Assembly (NCBI GenBank): GCA_963748205.1
Contig: CAVVIB010000011.1
Span: 62,001 to 126,000, forward strand
DNA length: 64,000 bases
Direction: 5' to 3'
From: JAIBJN01 sp963748205
GTDB taxonomy: Bacteria; Actinomycetota; Thermoleophilia; Gaiellales; Gaiellaceae
Below, one piece after another: positions 1 through 8,568 of this stretch. Position 1 is the stretch's first letter; the number at the start of each line of letters is the position of its first letter. The notes beneath the pieces are model-generated. The model did no database searches. It worked only from the letters and a program-made list of their open reading frames with translations, and was not told the DNA's origin. The translations under genes were made by a program, and so were the position numbers.

Positions 1-78
1 CGCCGATCGCACACCCGGTCAGGCAGTGGGTCGTCGCGCTCGCGGCGAGGCGGTTGAGAGAGACCTCGGCGTGGGCCG

Positions 79-1039
79 TCACCGCACCGAGAACTCCGTC
101 CAGAGCGGGTAGTGGTCGCTGATCTTCCACGAGAGCGCCGTCTTCTCGAGCTCGCCCAGCAGGTGCGGGACGAAGTCGAAGTGGCCCGCTGCCGCCGAGG
201 TGAGATTCGAGGACCGGCCCTCTCCCCTTCTCCACGAACCACGCGATCTGGTCGTAGAACTTCGCGGCGCCCGGCTCGCCGAAGATCGTGCGCGGCGCCG
301 CGTTCAGCCCCGGCGCGGGCCGGATGCCGGTCGACGTGAACGCGTCGAAGAGCGGATCGCCGCTGCGGTCGATGTTGAAGTCGCCGAGCGCGATCAGGTT
401 CTGGTTCCAGGAGGCCTCGTGCTTCGCCCAACCGGCGAGCCAGCGCGCGATCTCGACGAGCTCCTGCGCGCGGTCGGCCTCCTTGCCGTAGAGGACGTGG
501 AGCGTCACGAGCGTGAGCTGCGTCCCCTCGGCCGCGAAGCTCACCGCGTACGGCGTGCGCGCGAACTGGCGGTCGAGCGTCTTGGGGGCGACCGTCGTCT
601 CGGTCTCGATGGCGACGACGAGCTCGCCGGCGAGCCCCGACGGCTTGACCCGCCGCGTGTCGAAGACGAACGCCATGCGCTCGTTGTTGCCCGCTTTCCC
701 GCGGGTGACGTCGGTCATGATCGCCGCCCAGTTCGTGCCGAGCGCCGACAGGAGCGTCTGGAGCGCGGTGAGGTTCCCACGAATCTCCTGGATCCCCACG
801 ACGTCGAAGCGGGAGACGACCTCCGCGATGCAGCGGATGTCGAAGAGGTCGCGCTTCGGCTCGTCGGCCTTCTCCGCGCGCCACTTGGCGGTCACGCCGC
901 CGAACGCGCGCAGGTTCCACGTCGCGACGAGCAGGTTCCGGTCGAGCTGCTTCGCGGGGATCGCCGCGTCGAGCGCTATGCGCAGCTCGAGCAGGCTGGC
1001 GTCGAGCGGGACCGGCGGCGGGTCCGTGACGGACGGCAT
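79..1039 (-). CDS. Endonuclease/exonuclease/phosphatase (EEP) family protein, one frameshift
   Basis: The minus strand from ATG at 1039 reads as an EEP-fold (DNase I-like) metal-dependent phosphodiesterase of about 320 residues. Family motifs occur in order: NLLVATWNLR near the N-terminus, FDVVGIQEI (metal-binding Glu), TLHVLYG, ALGDFNID, and SDHYPLWTEF at the C-terminus (catalytic Asp-His). The last motif is in another frame; one extra G near 190 explains the shift, and the stop is then at 79-81. No signal peptide is evident. The substrate (DNA, inositol phosphate or other phosphodiester) cannot be told from the sequence. Confidence 0.8.
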
Positions 1040-1095
1040 CGCCTACGAGTCTTACCACGCGGAAGGCGATAAGATCGCCGCGCCGCAGCCCAGCC

Positions 1096-1629
1096 ATGGC
1101 TATCGACCCGACATCCATCGAAGCGCGCAACAAGCTCGTCGACGAGCACGTCCAGGCCGAGGTCGAGCGCGACCTCGACAAGATCATGCGCACCTGGGGC
1201 GAGGAGCCGGACTTCGACGACGTCCCCTGGGACGAGAAGTTCAAGGGCCGCGACGGGATCCGCGAGCACTACGACGAGTTGCTGACGGCCTTCCCCGACC
1301 TCGACATCATCGTCCACGACCGGCACGTCACCGACCGCCTGGTGATCCTCGAGGTGACCGTGACCGGGACGCACCTCGGCGACTGGCGCGACCTGCCCGC
1401 GATGGGCAAGCGCATGGAGTCGCGCGTCTGCGCGCTCTACGGCTTCGACGAGAAGGGCATGCTCAACCTCGAACGGACGTACTACGACAAGGCCAAGATC
1501 CTCGAGCAGCTCGGGATCTTCCAGGACCCGCGCACGACGACCGGCAAGGTCATGGCGGCGATCACACCGCCGTTCGCGATCGTGCGCACCCTCGTCGGGC
1601 GGCTCTTCAAGCGCGGCAAGAAGGCCTAG
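1096..1629 (+). CDS. SnoaL-like polyketide-cyclase / NTF2-fold protein
   Basis: A 177-residue protein with the SnoaL/NTF2-like pattern: an N-terminal helix (RNKLVDEHVQAEVERDLDKI), the segment FKGRDGIREHYDELLTAFPDLDI, then beta strands with LVILEVTVTGTHLGDW. NTF2-fold proteins of this kind are small cavity-forming enzymes or binding proteins, often called ester cyclases, with no single function. The C-terminal basic tail (GRLFKRGKKA) is unusual. It is monocistronic and ends tail to tail against the cupin gene with a few bases of overlap. Function is not predictable beyond the fold. Confidence 0.75.
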   Translation: MAIDPTSIEARNKLVDEHVQAEVERDLDKIMRTWGEEPDFDDVPWDEKFKGRDGIREHYDELLTAFPDLDIIVHDRHVTDRLVILEVTVTGTHLGDWRDLPAMGKRMESRVCALYGFDEKGMLNLERTYYDKAKILEQLGIFQDPRTTTGKVMAAITPPFAIVRTLVGRLFKRGKKA

Positions 1630-2180
1630 GGCGCGCCGTACTCCGGGAACGACGCGCTGCGGCCGGCCTTCCGGCCCAGCTTCGCGAGCATGCGCCAGAG
1701 CGGGCGCTGGACGCCGAGCGGGATCTTCGGCGCGGCGATCTCGGGCGCGTAGCGATCCATGACCAGCGCGATCTGGATGAGCCCCGTCGGGAGCCCCGAG
1801 GCCGGCAGGCGGATGCGGCCGTCGCGCGAGAGGCCGAGGTACGCGCGGAAGTAGTCGTCGAGCGCGAGCGCCGGGCGCACGGTCACCTCGAGCTTCGCCG
1901 CCTCCTTGGCGTCGCGGAAGCCGTGCGGCGTGCGCGCCGGGATGACGACCGTCTCCCCCGGCCCGATCGCGCGCGTCTCGCCGGCGATGTCGAGCACGAA
2001 GGTCCCCTCCACACCCGTGAACGTCTCCTCCTGCGTCGGATGGATGTGGGAGCGAACGAATCCGCCCGGACTGATGTGCAGCTCGGCTTCGAGAAGTTCG
2101 CCGTTCGTCTCCTCGCCCGTGCGCTTGAAGACCCAGCGCTGTCCGGAGGTCGGGTCGGAGACGTCGCGCGGGACGTCCAT
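1626..2180 (-). CDS. Cupin-domain protein
   Basis: About 184 residues. Residues 30-105 form a conserved cupin barrel: SHIHPTQEETFTGVEGTF carries the His-x-His and Glu metal ligands of motif 1, and PARTPHGFRDA carries the His of motif 2. The C-terminal half is helical. ATG 2180 overlaps the stop of the upstream VOC gene as TGATG, which argues for translational coupling and for this start; a GTG three bases upstream is the alternative. The VOC-cupin pair suggests a small-molecule metal enzyme or sensor; the substrate is unknown. Confidence 0.75.
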   Translation of the reverse strand: MDVPRDVSDPTSGQRWVFKRTGEETNGELLEAELHISPGGFVRSHIHPTQEETFTGVEGTFVLDIAGETRAIGPGETVVIPARTPHGFRDAKEAAKLEVTVRPALALDDYFRAYLGLSRDGRIRLPASGLPTGLIQIALVMDRYAPEIAAPKIPLGVQRPLWRMLAKLGRKAGRSASFPEYGAP

Positions 2181-2584
2181 CACGCGGGCTCGATCTCGAT
2201 CGACGCGGCCGACCGCGTCGACGGCCCGTGGTACACGGCCTCGACGTTGTTTCCGTCCGGGTCGAGCACGTACGCGCCGTAGTAGCCCGGGTGGTACTGG
2301 CGCTCGCCCGGCGCGCCGTTGTCACGTGCCCCGGCGGCGAGCGCCGCCTCGTGGAAGCGCTGCACCGTCTCCTGGTCGCGCGCCTGGAAGGCGATGTGGA
2401 GCCCGGTCGTCGGCGGACCGTCCGCGCTCACGAAGAGCTCATCGGCCGCGAAGTAGCCCTCTCCCTCGAAGGTGAGGCCGAGGCCGACGGCCTCGAGGAC
2501 GGCTCCGTAGAACGCTTTGCTGGCCTCGATGTCGGCGACGCGGATGTGGACGTGGTCGAGCAATCGTCCCTGGTGGAAGCGCAT
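2180..2584 (-). CDS. VOC family (glyoxalase/dioxygenase-fold) protein
   Basis: A 134-residue single VOC module: DHVHIRVADIEASKAFYGAVL at the N-terminus, and HPGYYGAYVLDPDGNNVEAVYH at the C-terminus. The His near the start and the Glu in NNVEAVYH match usual VOC metal-ligand positions. Members include glyoxalase I, fosfomycin-resistance proteins and extradiol dioxygenases; the subgroup is not identifiable here. First gene of a two-gene operon with the cupin downstream. Confidence 0.8.
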   Translation of the reverse strand: MRFHQGRLLDHVHIRVADIEASKAFYGAVLEAVGLGLTFEGEGYFAADELFVSADGPPTTGLHIAFQARDQETVQRFHEAALAAGARDNGAPGERQYHPGYYGAYVLDPDGNNVEAVYHGPSTRSAASIEIEPA

Positions 2585-2611
2585 CGCAGCGCAGCCTATA
2601 GCCGGTTCCCT

Positions 2612-2640
2612 TTGACAGCAGGGGAAAGCCTGGCTTAATC
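2612..2640 (+). promoter_or_regulatory. Candidate sigma-70-type promoter of the GGDEF/HD-GYP gene
   Basis: A consensus TTGACA (2612-2617), a 17-bp spacer and TTAATC (2635-2640) lie about 70 bp upstream of the ATG at 2709. The -35 box is perfect; the -10 box is only partial. Assigned from sequence pattern alone. Confidence 0.4.
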
Positions 2641-2708
2641 GAAGGAGAGACAGAACGTTCTGCGGCGCACCCGCCGGTCGACCCAGCCGGCACGACGAGG
2701 GGCGCTAC

Positions 2709-4559
2709 ATGGCCACCACGCAGACCATTGCGGAGTCCCGCCCGGAGACGGCGCGGCCGACCAGGGTATCCCGCGAAACGTCTCGGCTCCTCCCGATCGT
2801 CGCCCCCGTCGTCTTCGGCGGCACGCTCGTCTGCGTCCTCGCGCTCGCGTCCATGGCGGCCTACGAGCCGTCGGCCGCGACCCTCGCGGGGCTCGTGGCG
2901 CTCCTCCTCGCGTCCACTTTCGTCGAGGCCTTCCCTGTCCCGATCGAGAACGTGCCGGTCGGAGGCACGTCGCTCGCCACGGTCTTCATCGTCGGGGCGG
3001 CGGTCATCTACGGCTGGGCGCCGGCGATCCTCGTCGGGCTCCTCACGCAGCTCCTCGTCGAGGTCAGCCGCCGCCAGCCGGCGATCCGCGTGCTCTACAA
3101 CACGTCCGTCTACGGGCTTGCGGCGGCCGCGGCCGGCGCGGTCTGCGCCGCGATGCCCGACGACGGATTCGCCTGGCTCTCGGTCGAGGTCGTCGTCGCC
3201 TCGACGGCCTTCTACGCGGTCAACCTCCCGCTGGTCGCCGCGGTCGTCAGCCGGTGGGCCCGCGACAGCTTCTTCTCGCTCCTCCGGCGGGCCGTCTCCT
3301 CGACCTTCATCGCCTTCGCGATCATGACCTCGCTGACGCTCATGCTCGCGGTTCTCTGGGACCGCTCCCCCTTCCTCTCCGCTGCGCTCGTCGGCCCGCT
3401 CGCCGCGATCGCGCTCTACCAGCGCTCGGTCTTCCGGGAGCTCGCGGCCATGCGCCTCGCCCTCACCGACCCGCTCACCGGGCTCGGGAACCACCGGCAT
3501 TTCCACGAGCGGCTCGACCGCGACCTGACGGAGGCGGAGGACAAGGGGATGCCGCTCAGCGTCTGCATCCTCGACATCGACAACTTCAAGGAGCTGAACG
3601 ACCGGCTCGGACACCCCAAGGGCGACCAGATCCTCGCGCAGGTCGCCACGCGGCTACGCCAGGACGGAGAGGCCTTCCGGATCGGAGGAGACGAGTTCGC
3701 CATCCTCCTGCCGGGGCGTGACGAGCGCGAGGCGTCGAAGGTGGCGGACGGCGTGCTGACGCGCGTGGCGATGCTGGAGGCCTTGCCGGGCCTTCCCGTC
3801 CGCATCTCCGCCGGGGTCGTCACGTACCCGCAGGTCGGCGTCGACCGCTCGGAGGTCTTCGCAGTCGCCGACCAGGCCCTCTACCTGGCCAAGGGAGCCG
3901 GGAAGGGCAGCGTGCGCGTGTACCGGCCCAATCTCGCCGAGCTGCCTGACGTGGCCGGGATCTCCGAGATGCCGGACCGCGCAGCCCGGCTGAAAGCTGC
4001 CGCCAGCCTGGCGCACGCCGTGGACGAGCGCGATGCGTACACGGGCCGACACTCGTTCGTCGTCGGCGAGCTCGCCGCCCTCGTCGCCCAGCAGCTGGGG
4101 CTGGAGCGCGAGGAGGTCGAGCTCGTGCGCCTGGCCGGCAGCCTCCACGACCTCGGGAAGCTCGCCATCCCCGAGGAGATCCTCCGCAAGCCCGGGCCGT
4201 TGGACAGCGCCGAGCAGCTCGTGCTCCGCCGCCATCCGCAGATCGGCTACCGGATGCTCCGCGCCCTCGGGGTCGAGCCGGTCTCGACCTGGGTGCTCCA
4301 CCACCACGAGCGCTGGGACGGCCGCGGCTACCCGCATGGGCTGAGCGGCGAGCAGATCCCGCTCGGCTCGCGGATCATCCTCGTCGTCGACGCCTACGAC
4401 GCGATGACGAGCGACCGCGTCTACCGCGCCAGGGTCTCCCACGAGGTCGCGGTCGCCGAGCTCGAACGGAACGCCGGCGGGCAGTTCGACCCGCGGATCG
4501 TCTCGATCTTCGTCCAGAGCGTCGAGCGCGAAGAGGCGCTCGCCCTCAAGAACGGGTAA
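2709..4559 (+). CDS. Membrane GGDEF + HD-GYP dual cyclic-di-GMP protein
   Basis: 616 residues. An N-terminal membrane sensor of about six to seven hydrophobic helices spans residues 30-245. A diguanylate cyclase domain follows with intact GGDEF at 326-330 (RIGGDEFAILLPG). A C-terminal HD-GYP phosphodiesterase has HD at 480-481 (LHDLGKLAIP), HHHERWDGRGYP with GYP at 540-542, and VVDAYDAMTSDR. Both catalytic signatures look active, so the protein could make and break cyclic-di-GMP. The usual RxxD inhibitory site five residues before GGDEF is absent, so product inhibition may be missing. It stands alone, with its own promoter upstream and a hairpin downstream. Confidence 0.92.
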   Translation: MATTQTIAESRPETARPTRVSRETSRLLPIVAPVVFGGTLVCVLALASMAAYEPSAATLAGLVALLLASTFVEAFPVPIENVPVGGTSLATVFIVGAAVIYGWAPAILVGLLTQLLVEVSRRQPAIRVLYNTSVYGLAAAAAGAVCAAMPDDGFAWLSVEVVVASTAFYAVNLPLVAAVVSRWARDSFFSLLRRAVSSTFIAFAIMTSLTLMLAVLWDRSPFLSAALVGPLAAIALYQRSVFRELAAMRLALTDPLTGLGNHRHFHERLDRDLTEAEDKGMPLSVCILDIDNFKELNDRLGHPKGDQILAQVATRLRQDGEAFRIGGDEFAILLPGRDEREASKVADGVLTRVAMLEALPGLPVRISAGVVTYPQVGVDRSEVFAVADQALYLAKGAGKGSVRVYRPNLAELPDVAGISEMPDRAARLKAAASLAHAVDERDAYTGRHSFVVGELAALVAQQLGLEREEVELVRLAGSLHDLGKLAIPEEILRKPGPLDSAEQLVLRRHPQIGYRMLRALGVEPVSTWVLHHHERWDGRGYPHGLSGEQIPLGSRIILVVDAYDAMTSDRVYRARVSHEVAVAELERNAGGQFDPRIVSIFVQSVEREEALALKNG

Positions 4560-4580
4560 CGCCGCCCGGAGGCGGCGTTA
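4557..4580 (+). terminator. Hairpin terminator after the GGDEF/HD-GYP gene
   Basis: A perfect 10-bp inverted repeat (TAACGCCGCC / GGCGGCGTTA) with a CGGA loop starts at the TAA stop codon. There is no T tract, as is common for high-GC actinobacterial terminators. Confidence 0.6.
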
Positions 4581-4607
4581 CGGGCGCGCGGGTAAAGCCG
4601 GGTGGAG

Positions 4608-4703
4608 CTAGCCGCCCCACTTCCAACCGCCGACCGGGAGCGCGGCGGCGACGAGAGCGGCGGCGATGGAAAGACGGATGCCAATGACGCGAAGGTGCTG
4701 CAT
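4608..4703 (-). CDS. Possible 31-residue hydrophobic peptide
   Basis: ATG at 4703 has a good ribosome-binding site (GAAAGGA, nine bases upstream). The peptide starts MQHLRVIGIR, continues with an Ala/Leu/Val-rich stretch and ends in GWKWGG. That is a single short membrane segment or uncleaved signal-like helix with an aromatic tail. I do not recognise a family. It fills the gap between the GGDEF/HD-GYP gene and DUF3618, and a 22-bp-spaced direct repeat lies about 90-115 bp upstream. It could be a small membrane protein or a chance reading frame. Confidence 0.35.
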   Translation of the reverse strand: MQHLRVIGIRLSIAAALVAAALPVGGWKWGG

Positions 4704-4788
4704 GCTGGGGGGTCCTTTCGGGGTGATCGGGGGGAGCACCCCTTTCCTGTCGGCTCGCCACCCCGGCCGCACGATCCCGCCGCGGAGT

Positions 4789-4817
4789 TAGGACCATCCC
4801 GCCCCGGGGGTAGGACC
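4789..4817. repeat. Direct repeat TAGGACC, 22-bp period
   Basis: TAGGACC occurs at 4789-4795 and again at 4811-4817, exactly 22 bp (about two helical turns) apart. This spacing suits two protomers on one DNA face. It is upstream of the 31-residue reading frame on the minus strand. A similar GGTAG pair with the same 22-bp period occurs at 18737-18763. Confidence 0.35.
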
Positions 4818-4843
4818 TTGACGCCTTCGAGGGACGAATCCGC

Positions 4844-5032
4844 CTATTTGGTGAAGTGGCGGATCGCGGCCGCCGCGGCTCCCAGAGCCGCGATCGCTCC
4901 GCCAATCACCGCAGCCGTACGGGCCGCGGCGCCGACATCCTCGCGAAGGTCGGTGAGCGCGTGGCCGAGCTCGCGCCGCTCCTGCGAGATCTCCTCGCGG
5001 ATCTGCGCGTCCGTGCGCTCGCTAGCGGCCAT
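4844..5032 (-). CDS. DUF3618-like small protein
   Basis: 62 residues: a charged N-terminal helix (DAQIREEISQERRELGHAL, typical of DUF3618), then one Ala/Gly-rich membrane segment and a short basic tail (IRHFTK). Actinobacterial DUF3618 genes often follow Holin-X-like genes, as here. The start overlaps the 3' end of the upstream holin-like gene by 11 bases, so the two are probably co-translated. Probable role: a small cell-envelope partner protein of unknown function. Confidence 0.7.
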   Translation of the reverse strand: MAASERTDAQIREEISQERRELGHALTDLREDVGAAARTAAVIGGAIAALGAAAAAIRHFTK

Positions 5033-5423
5033 GGCCGCCTCGCAGCGTCTGGCGCGTGAGCCGAATCTCCTCGAGCGCCTGCTCCGGCACCGGCGGCGTG
5101 CCCTTCTTGATCAGCCTCACGCCGACGAGGGCGAGGATCACCGTCACGAGCAGCAGCAGCACGAACATGATCAGGAGCGCGAGCCACCAGTCGACCACGA
5201 GCGCGAGCGCAGCCGCCGCGGTCGCGAGCCCGAAGGCGACCGCGAAGAAGAGGATGACCCCGGCGGCGACGACGAGCGCCCCGCCGGCACCGAGCGCGGC
5301 GGCCTTCCGCTTCATCTCGGCGCGCGCGAGCTCCTTCTGCAGCTGGGAGAGCGAACCGGCGTGGCCGATGACGCGCCGCAGCGAAGCCCGGATACCGCGC
5401 GGCTCGGTTGCTGGTGCGCTCAC
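5022..5423 (-). CDS. Putative Actinobacterial Holin-X family membrane protein
   Basis: 133 residues. An amphipathic N-terminal region (SLSQLQKELARAEMKRKAA) is followed by two long hydrophobic helices at about 45-70 and 75-102, then the soluble tail KKGTPPVPEQALEEIRLTRQ. This layout matches the phage_holin_3_6 / Holin-X family, which despite its name is a chromosomal envelope protein in actinobacteria. It is the first gene of a pair with the DUF3618-like gene. No lytic enzyme or phage gene is nearby, so a true holin role is unlikely. Confidence 0.75.
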   Translation of the reverse strand: MSAPATEPRGIRASLRRVIGHAGSLSQLQKELARAEMKRKAAALGAGGALVVAAGVILFFAVAFGLATAAAALALVVDWWLALLIMFVLLLLVTVILALVGVRLIKKGTPPVPEQALEEIRLTRQTLRGGHGR

Positions 5424-5481
5424 GCTCGGCAGCTTAGCCGGTTCACACCTGCCTGAAACCGCCGCTACGATGGGGCGCAGC

Positions 5482-5554
5482 GCCCTCTTAGCTCAGTCGG
5501 TAGAGCACCTCCATGGTAAGGAGGGGGTCGACGGTTCGAGTCCGTCAGAGGGCT
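5482..5554 (+). tRNA. tRNA-Thr (anticodon GGU)
   Basis: A 73-nt cloverleaf. Acceptor GCCCTCT pairs with AGAGGGC. The D arm is GCTCAGTCGGTAGAGC. The anticodon stem CCTCC/GGAGG closes the loop ATGGTAA, giving anticodon GGT at positions 34-36. The T arm is GACGG-TTCGAGT-CCGTC and the discriminator is T. CCA is not encoded. GGU reads threonine codons ACC and ACU, and ACC dominates in such GC-rich genomes. Confidence 0.95.
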
Positions 5555-5706
5555 TCACGAAGTCCCTGCAAACCGGCAACTTGACTGGCAAGTCGTTGCC
5601 TGTTCTGGTGCGCAAGGGAACGCCAAGGGAACATTAGGGGCCAACATGCTGCGGTAGTCGCCACCGCGCCCGAGGACAGCGAGTGCATACCCAGACGCAA
5701 ACGCGG

Positions 5707-6879
5707 CTACATGGCGGCGCTCGCAGTGCGCTTGAGCTCCACGGTCTCGTAGAGCGCCAGCGCAACGAGCACGACCAGCACGAGGGACCAGGCCGCCAGT
5801 GCCGGGACGAACGCTCCGCTCACGGTGACCCCGAAGACCGCCACGACGGCGACCAGGCGCTGGTGCCACTGGGCGTGCAGGACGCTGGCCTTGAAGACCA
5901 GGCTGCCGACCAGGAAGAGCCCCGGCCCGGCGGCCAGCGGGAGCAGGTCGTTGCCGTGCAGTTCCTCACCGGGATGGGCGATCACCAGCTCCGCGGCCAC
6001 GGCGGCGACGATGATCCCGGCGACGATGGGCACGTGCAGGTAGCTGAGCGCACGTCCGAGCCGGCCGCGTTCCGCCTCGCGCGACTCGAGCTCCCGGGCG
6101 GCACCCTCCGCGTGATAGTCGAAGTAGAGCCACCAGAACGCCACCGCGATGCCGAACGAGACGACGACCGCCGCGATGCGCGTCGCGTTCATCTCAGGTC
6201 GCCCGCGGTCACCCCGGCGGCGACGATCGTCTCACCCAACGCGATGATCACGAACAGCCCGATGCGCTCGGAGAAGTGGCTGGGCACCAGCTCCCAGTCT
6301 GCCGGCACCGAGCGCCCGAGGCCGGGAGCCCAGTGGCCGGCCAGCGGCCCTGCGTAGTCCAGGGCCAGCGCCACGATCCAGACGGCGATGCGCGCGTCGC
6401 CCTCCACCAGCGCCCCGGCGAGCCAGATCGCGCTGACCCATGCGCTCCACACGAAGATGCGCACGAGTGGCGCGTGAAGGGGATCGCTCCGCTGGGTGGC
6501 CAGCACCATGAACGCGTTGCGAACCAACTGGATGCCGACGTAGCCGACCACGAACAGGCCCGCACGGTCTTCGAACGCTTCCGGGATCGCGATCGCCCCG
6601 CAGAGGCTGGCGAGCATGCCTACGAGCAGGATGGCCCGGACGGGCCGCGTCTCGGGGTCGAACCAGTTCGTCATCCAGGTCGTATAGATCCACGCCCACC
6701 AGGCAGTCAGCAGCAGAAACAGCGTCTCGGCCGCGCCCCCGACCGTCAGGTCCCTCGATCAACACGGAGGACAGCTGGGTCACGGCCAGGACGAAGACCA
6801 GGTCGAAGAACAGCTCGACGAAGCTCGCCCGGGCCGGCGAGTCGTCCGCGGCAGGATGGCGGCGCAGCGGTGAGGGCAT
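5707..6879 (-). CDS. ltrA: Low temperature requirement protein A (LtrA)-like membrane protein, frameshifted
   Basis: Read from ATG 6879, three reading-frame pieces rebuild one LtrA-family protein of about 390 residues with roughly ten membrane helices. The N-terminus has the family signature ASFVELFFDLVFVLAVTQLS. The middle has GLFVIIALGETIVAAGVTAGD. The C-terminal piece contains WWLYFDYHAEGA. Frame changes fall near 6757 and at about 6190, where ATGA makes the last piece look like a separate gene. Family members are polytopic and functionally unclear despite the Listeria name. Sequencing error is likelier than decay, since all segments stay well conserved. Confidence 0.75.
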
Positions 6880-6981
6880 GCGCGCCCTAGCCTTCCCCCT
6901 CGTGGAGCCGCCAACCTTGTTACGCCACGGCCTCCCCGTGTCTTCTCGCGGCCGAAGAGGTGGGAGCACAGGGCACGTCGA

Positions 6982-7563
6982 CTAGGACATGGACGCGTAG
7001 CGGACCGCGACCATCTCGTCGTACGTGTCCGTCTCGAGACGCGTCAGCCACTGCGTTGCGAGGCCGTCTTCGAAGAGCCGCTTGCCGCGACCGAGCACGA
7101 CGGGACAGACCTGGAGGCGGTACTCGTCCACGAGGCCCTCTCGCATGAGCGAGTCCGAGAGGGCGAGGCTTCCCCAGACGACCATGTCCTTCCCGGGCTC
7201 GGCTTTCAGGCGGCGAACCTCCTCCGCCGCGCTGCCGGAAACCACCCGCGCAGGCTCCCAGCTCCCCCAGGGAGCGCTCTCGAGCGTGCTCGAGAAGACG
7301 ACCTTCGGCGTCGCGTTCAGCGCATCCGCGATGGCCTGCGTCTCCGTTGTCTGCTCGGGCCAGTAGGCCGCGAACATCCTGTACGTCACGGCGCCGAGGA
7401 GGATCGTGTCGAGGCTCTCGATGAAGGCGAGCTGCTTCTCGACGAACGGGCCCGAGGTCGGGTCCGCGGCCGCCCCGGTCTCGGTGACGAAGTCGAGCTC
7501 GCCGTTCGGGCCCGCGGCATAGCCGTCGAGCGTCACGAACTGCTGGACGACGACCTTGCGCAT
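6982..7563 (-). CDS. Dihydrofolate reductase family (RibD C-terminal-like) protein
   Basis: 193 residues beginning MRKVVVQQFVTLDGYAAGP, the usual start of the YyaP/RibD C-terminal dihydrofolate-reductase-like family. It continues with LLGAVTYRMFAAYWPEQ, DMVVWGSLALSDSLMREGL and CPVVLGRGKRLFEDG, the NADPH-binding and closing motifs. These are stand-alone NAD(P)H-binding reductases of mostly unknown substrate, not the essential folate enzyme. A second family member lies at 33301-33876. Confidence 0.85.
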   Translation of the reverse strand: MRKVVVQQFVTLDGYAAGPNGELDFVTETGAAADPTSGPFVEKQLAFIESLDTILLGAVTYRMFAAYWPEQTTETQAIADALNATPKVVFSSTLESAPWGSWEPARVVSGSAAEEVRRLKAEPGKDMVVWGSLALSDSLMREGLVDEYRLQVCPVVLGRGKRLFEDGLATQWLTRLETDTYDEMVAVRYASMS

Positions 7564-7634
7564 CTCGTCGAGCCTACACCTGGAGCCGTCTATCGACTCT
7601 TCCCGCGCCTGAAGCGCTACCGTCTCGATGTGAT

Positions 7635-8531
7635 GTGCGGGGGCACGGAATCCCGGCGGCGAGGTTCGCCGTGAGCCCGGTCGAGGTCCGCGACCTCGGC
7701 GAGCCCGAGGCGGTGGTGACCGGCCCGCTCGGTGAAAGTTTCCAGGTGCGCCTGGCGGGAACGGTGGTCACCCGCCACGTATTGCAGCCGGGCTGGAGCT
7801 GGGAGGAGCACGCCCAGCCGCTGGTCGGCACCGCAACGTGCGAGCTGTTTCACCGCGGTGTGGTGCTCAAGGGACAGATGGGCATCCGGACCGACGAGGG
7901 CGAGGAGGTGGTCATCGGGCCCAACCAGGTGTTCGACTTGCACCCCGGCCACGTCACCTGGGTGGAGGGCGGCGAGGAGCTCGTGATGGTCGACTGGGCT
8001 GGGGGCGCCGGGTTCGACCCGCAGCCGGGCGACCACGCACGCGTGATGGCCACCATCCTGTTCACCGACATCGTCGACTCCACGGTTCACGCGCAAACGG
8101 AGGGCGACGCGGCCTGGAAGCGCACCGCGGCGATGCACGAAGACGTCGTCCGCACCGTGCTGGTCCGCTTCGGCGGCCGGGAGATCGAGACCGCGGGGGA
8201 TTCGTTTCTCATCGTGTTCGACGGCGCCGAGCGCGCGATCCGCAGCGGACTGGAGCTCGTCGAGGCTCTGGCGGCTATCCGGATCTCCATCCGCGTCGGC
8301 ATTCACAGCGGCGAGGTGGCGCTGTCCGAGGAACGTGTTCACGGTTTGGCGGTGCACGCTGCCGCTCGCATCATGGCGGAGGCCGGCTCGGGCGAGGTTC
8401 TCGTGTCCGGCACGACGCGCGACTTGGCCGAGGGCGCTGTAGGGCTGGCGTTCGAGTCGCGCGGGCGACACCGACTCAAGGGTCTGGAGCGAGAGCACGA
8501 GTTGTTCGCCGCGTCATCGACCGCCGAGTAG
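7635..8531 (+). CDS. Cupin-class III nucleotide cyclase fusion
   Basis: 298 residues. Residues 14-125 form a cupin-like sensor (HVLQPGWSWEEHAQP, FDLHPGHVTWVEGGEE). Residues 136-290 are a class III cyclase catalytic domain starting ATILFTDIVDSTVHA, with both metal Asp residues (145, 148). The base-selecting Lys is replaced by Glu185 in GREIETAGDSF. The partner Asp position appears to be Arg234, and the ribose-orienting Asn is His241 in GLAVHAAARI; Arg245 remains. So cyclase activity and base preference are uncertain. The cupin may gate the domain by binding a small ligand. GTG 7635 is used; GTG 7671 is an alternative. Confidence 0.85.
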   Translation: MRGHGIPAARFAVSPVEVRDLGEPEAVVTGPLGESFQVRLAGTVVTRHVLQPGWSWEEHAQPLVGTATCELFHRGVVLKGQMGIRTDEGEEVVIGPNQVFDLHPGHVTWVEGGEELVMVDWAGGAGFDPQPGDHARVMATILFTDIVDSTVHAQTEGDAAWKRTAAMHEDVVRTVLVRFGGREIETAGDSFLIVFDGAERAIRSGLELVEALAAIRISIRVGIHSGEVALSEERVHGLAVHAAARIMAEAGSGEVLVSGTTRDLAEGAVGLAFESRGRHRLKGLEREHELFAASSTAE

Positions 8532-8568
8532 CCGCCACAGCCGACGCCGAGGGATCCGTCGAGCGGCC

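Noticed and set aside
5022..5423. Phage holin
   Set aside because: Holin-X family proteins are chromosomal in actinobacteria, and no endolysin or phage gene is nearby.
5555..5706. Possible prophage/integrative-element attachment site next to tRNA-Thr
   Set aside because: tRNA 3' ends are common attachment sites, but no integrase, direct repeat of the tRNA end or mobile gene is present in the window.
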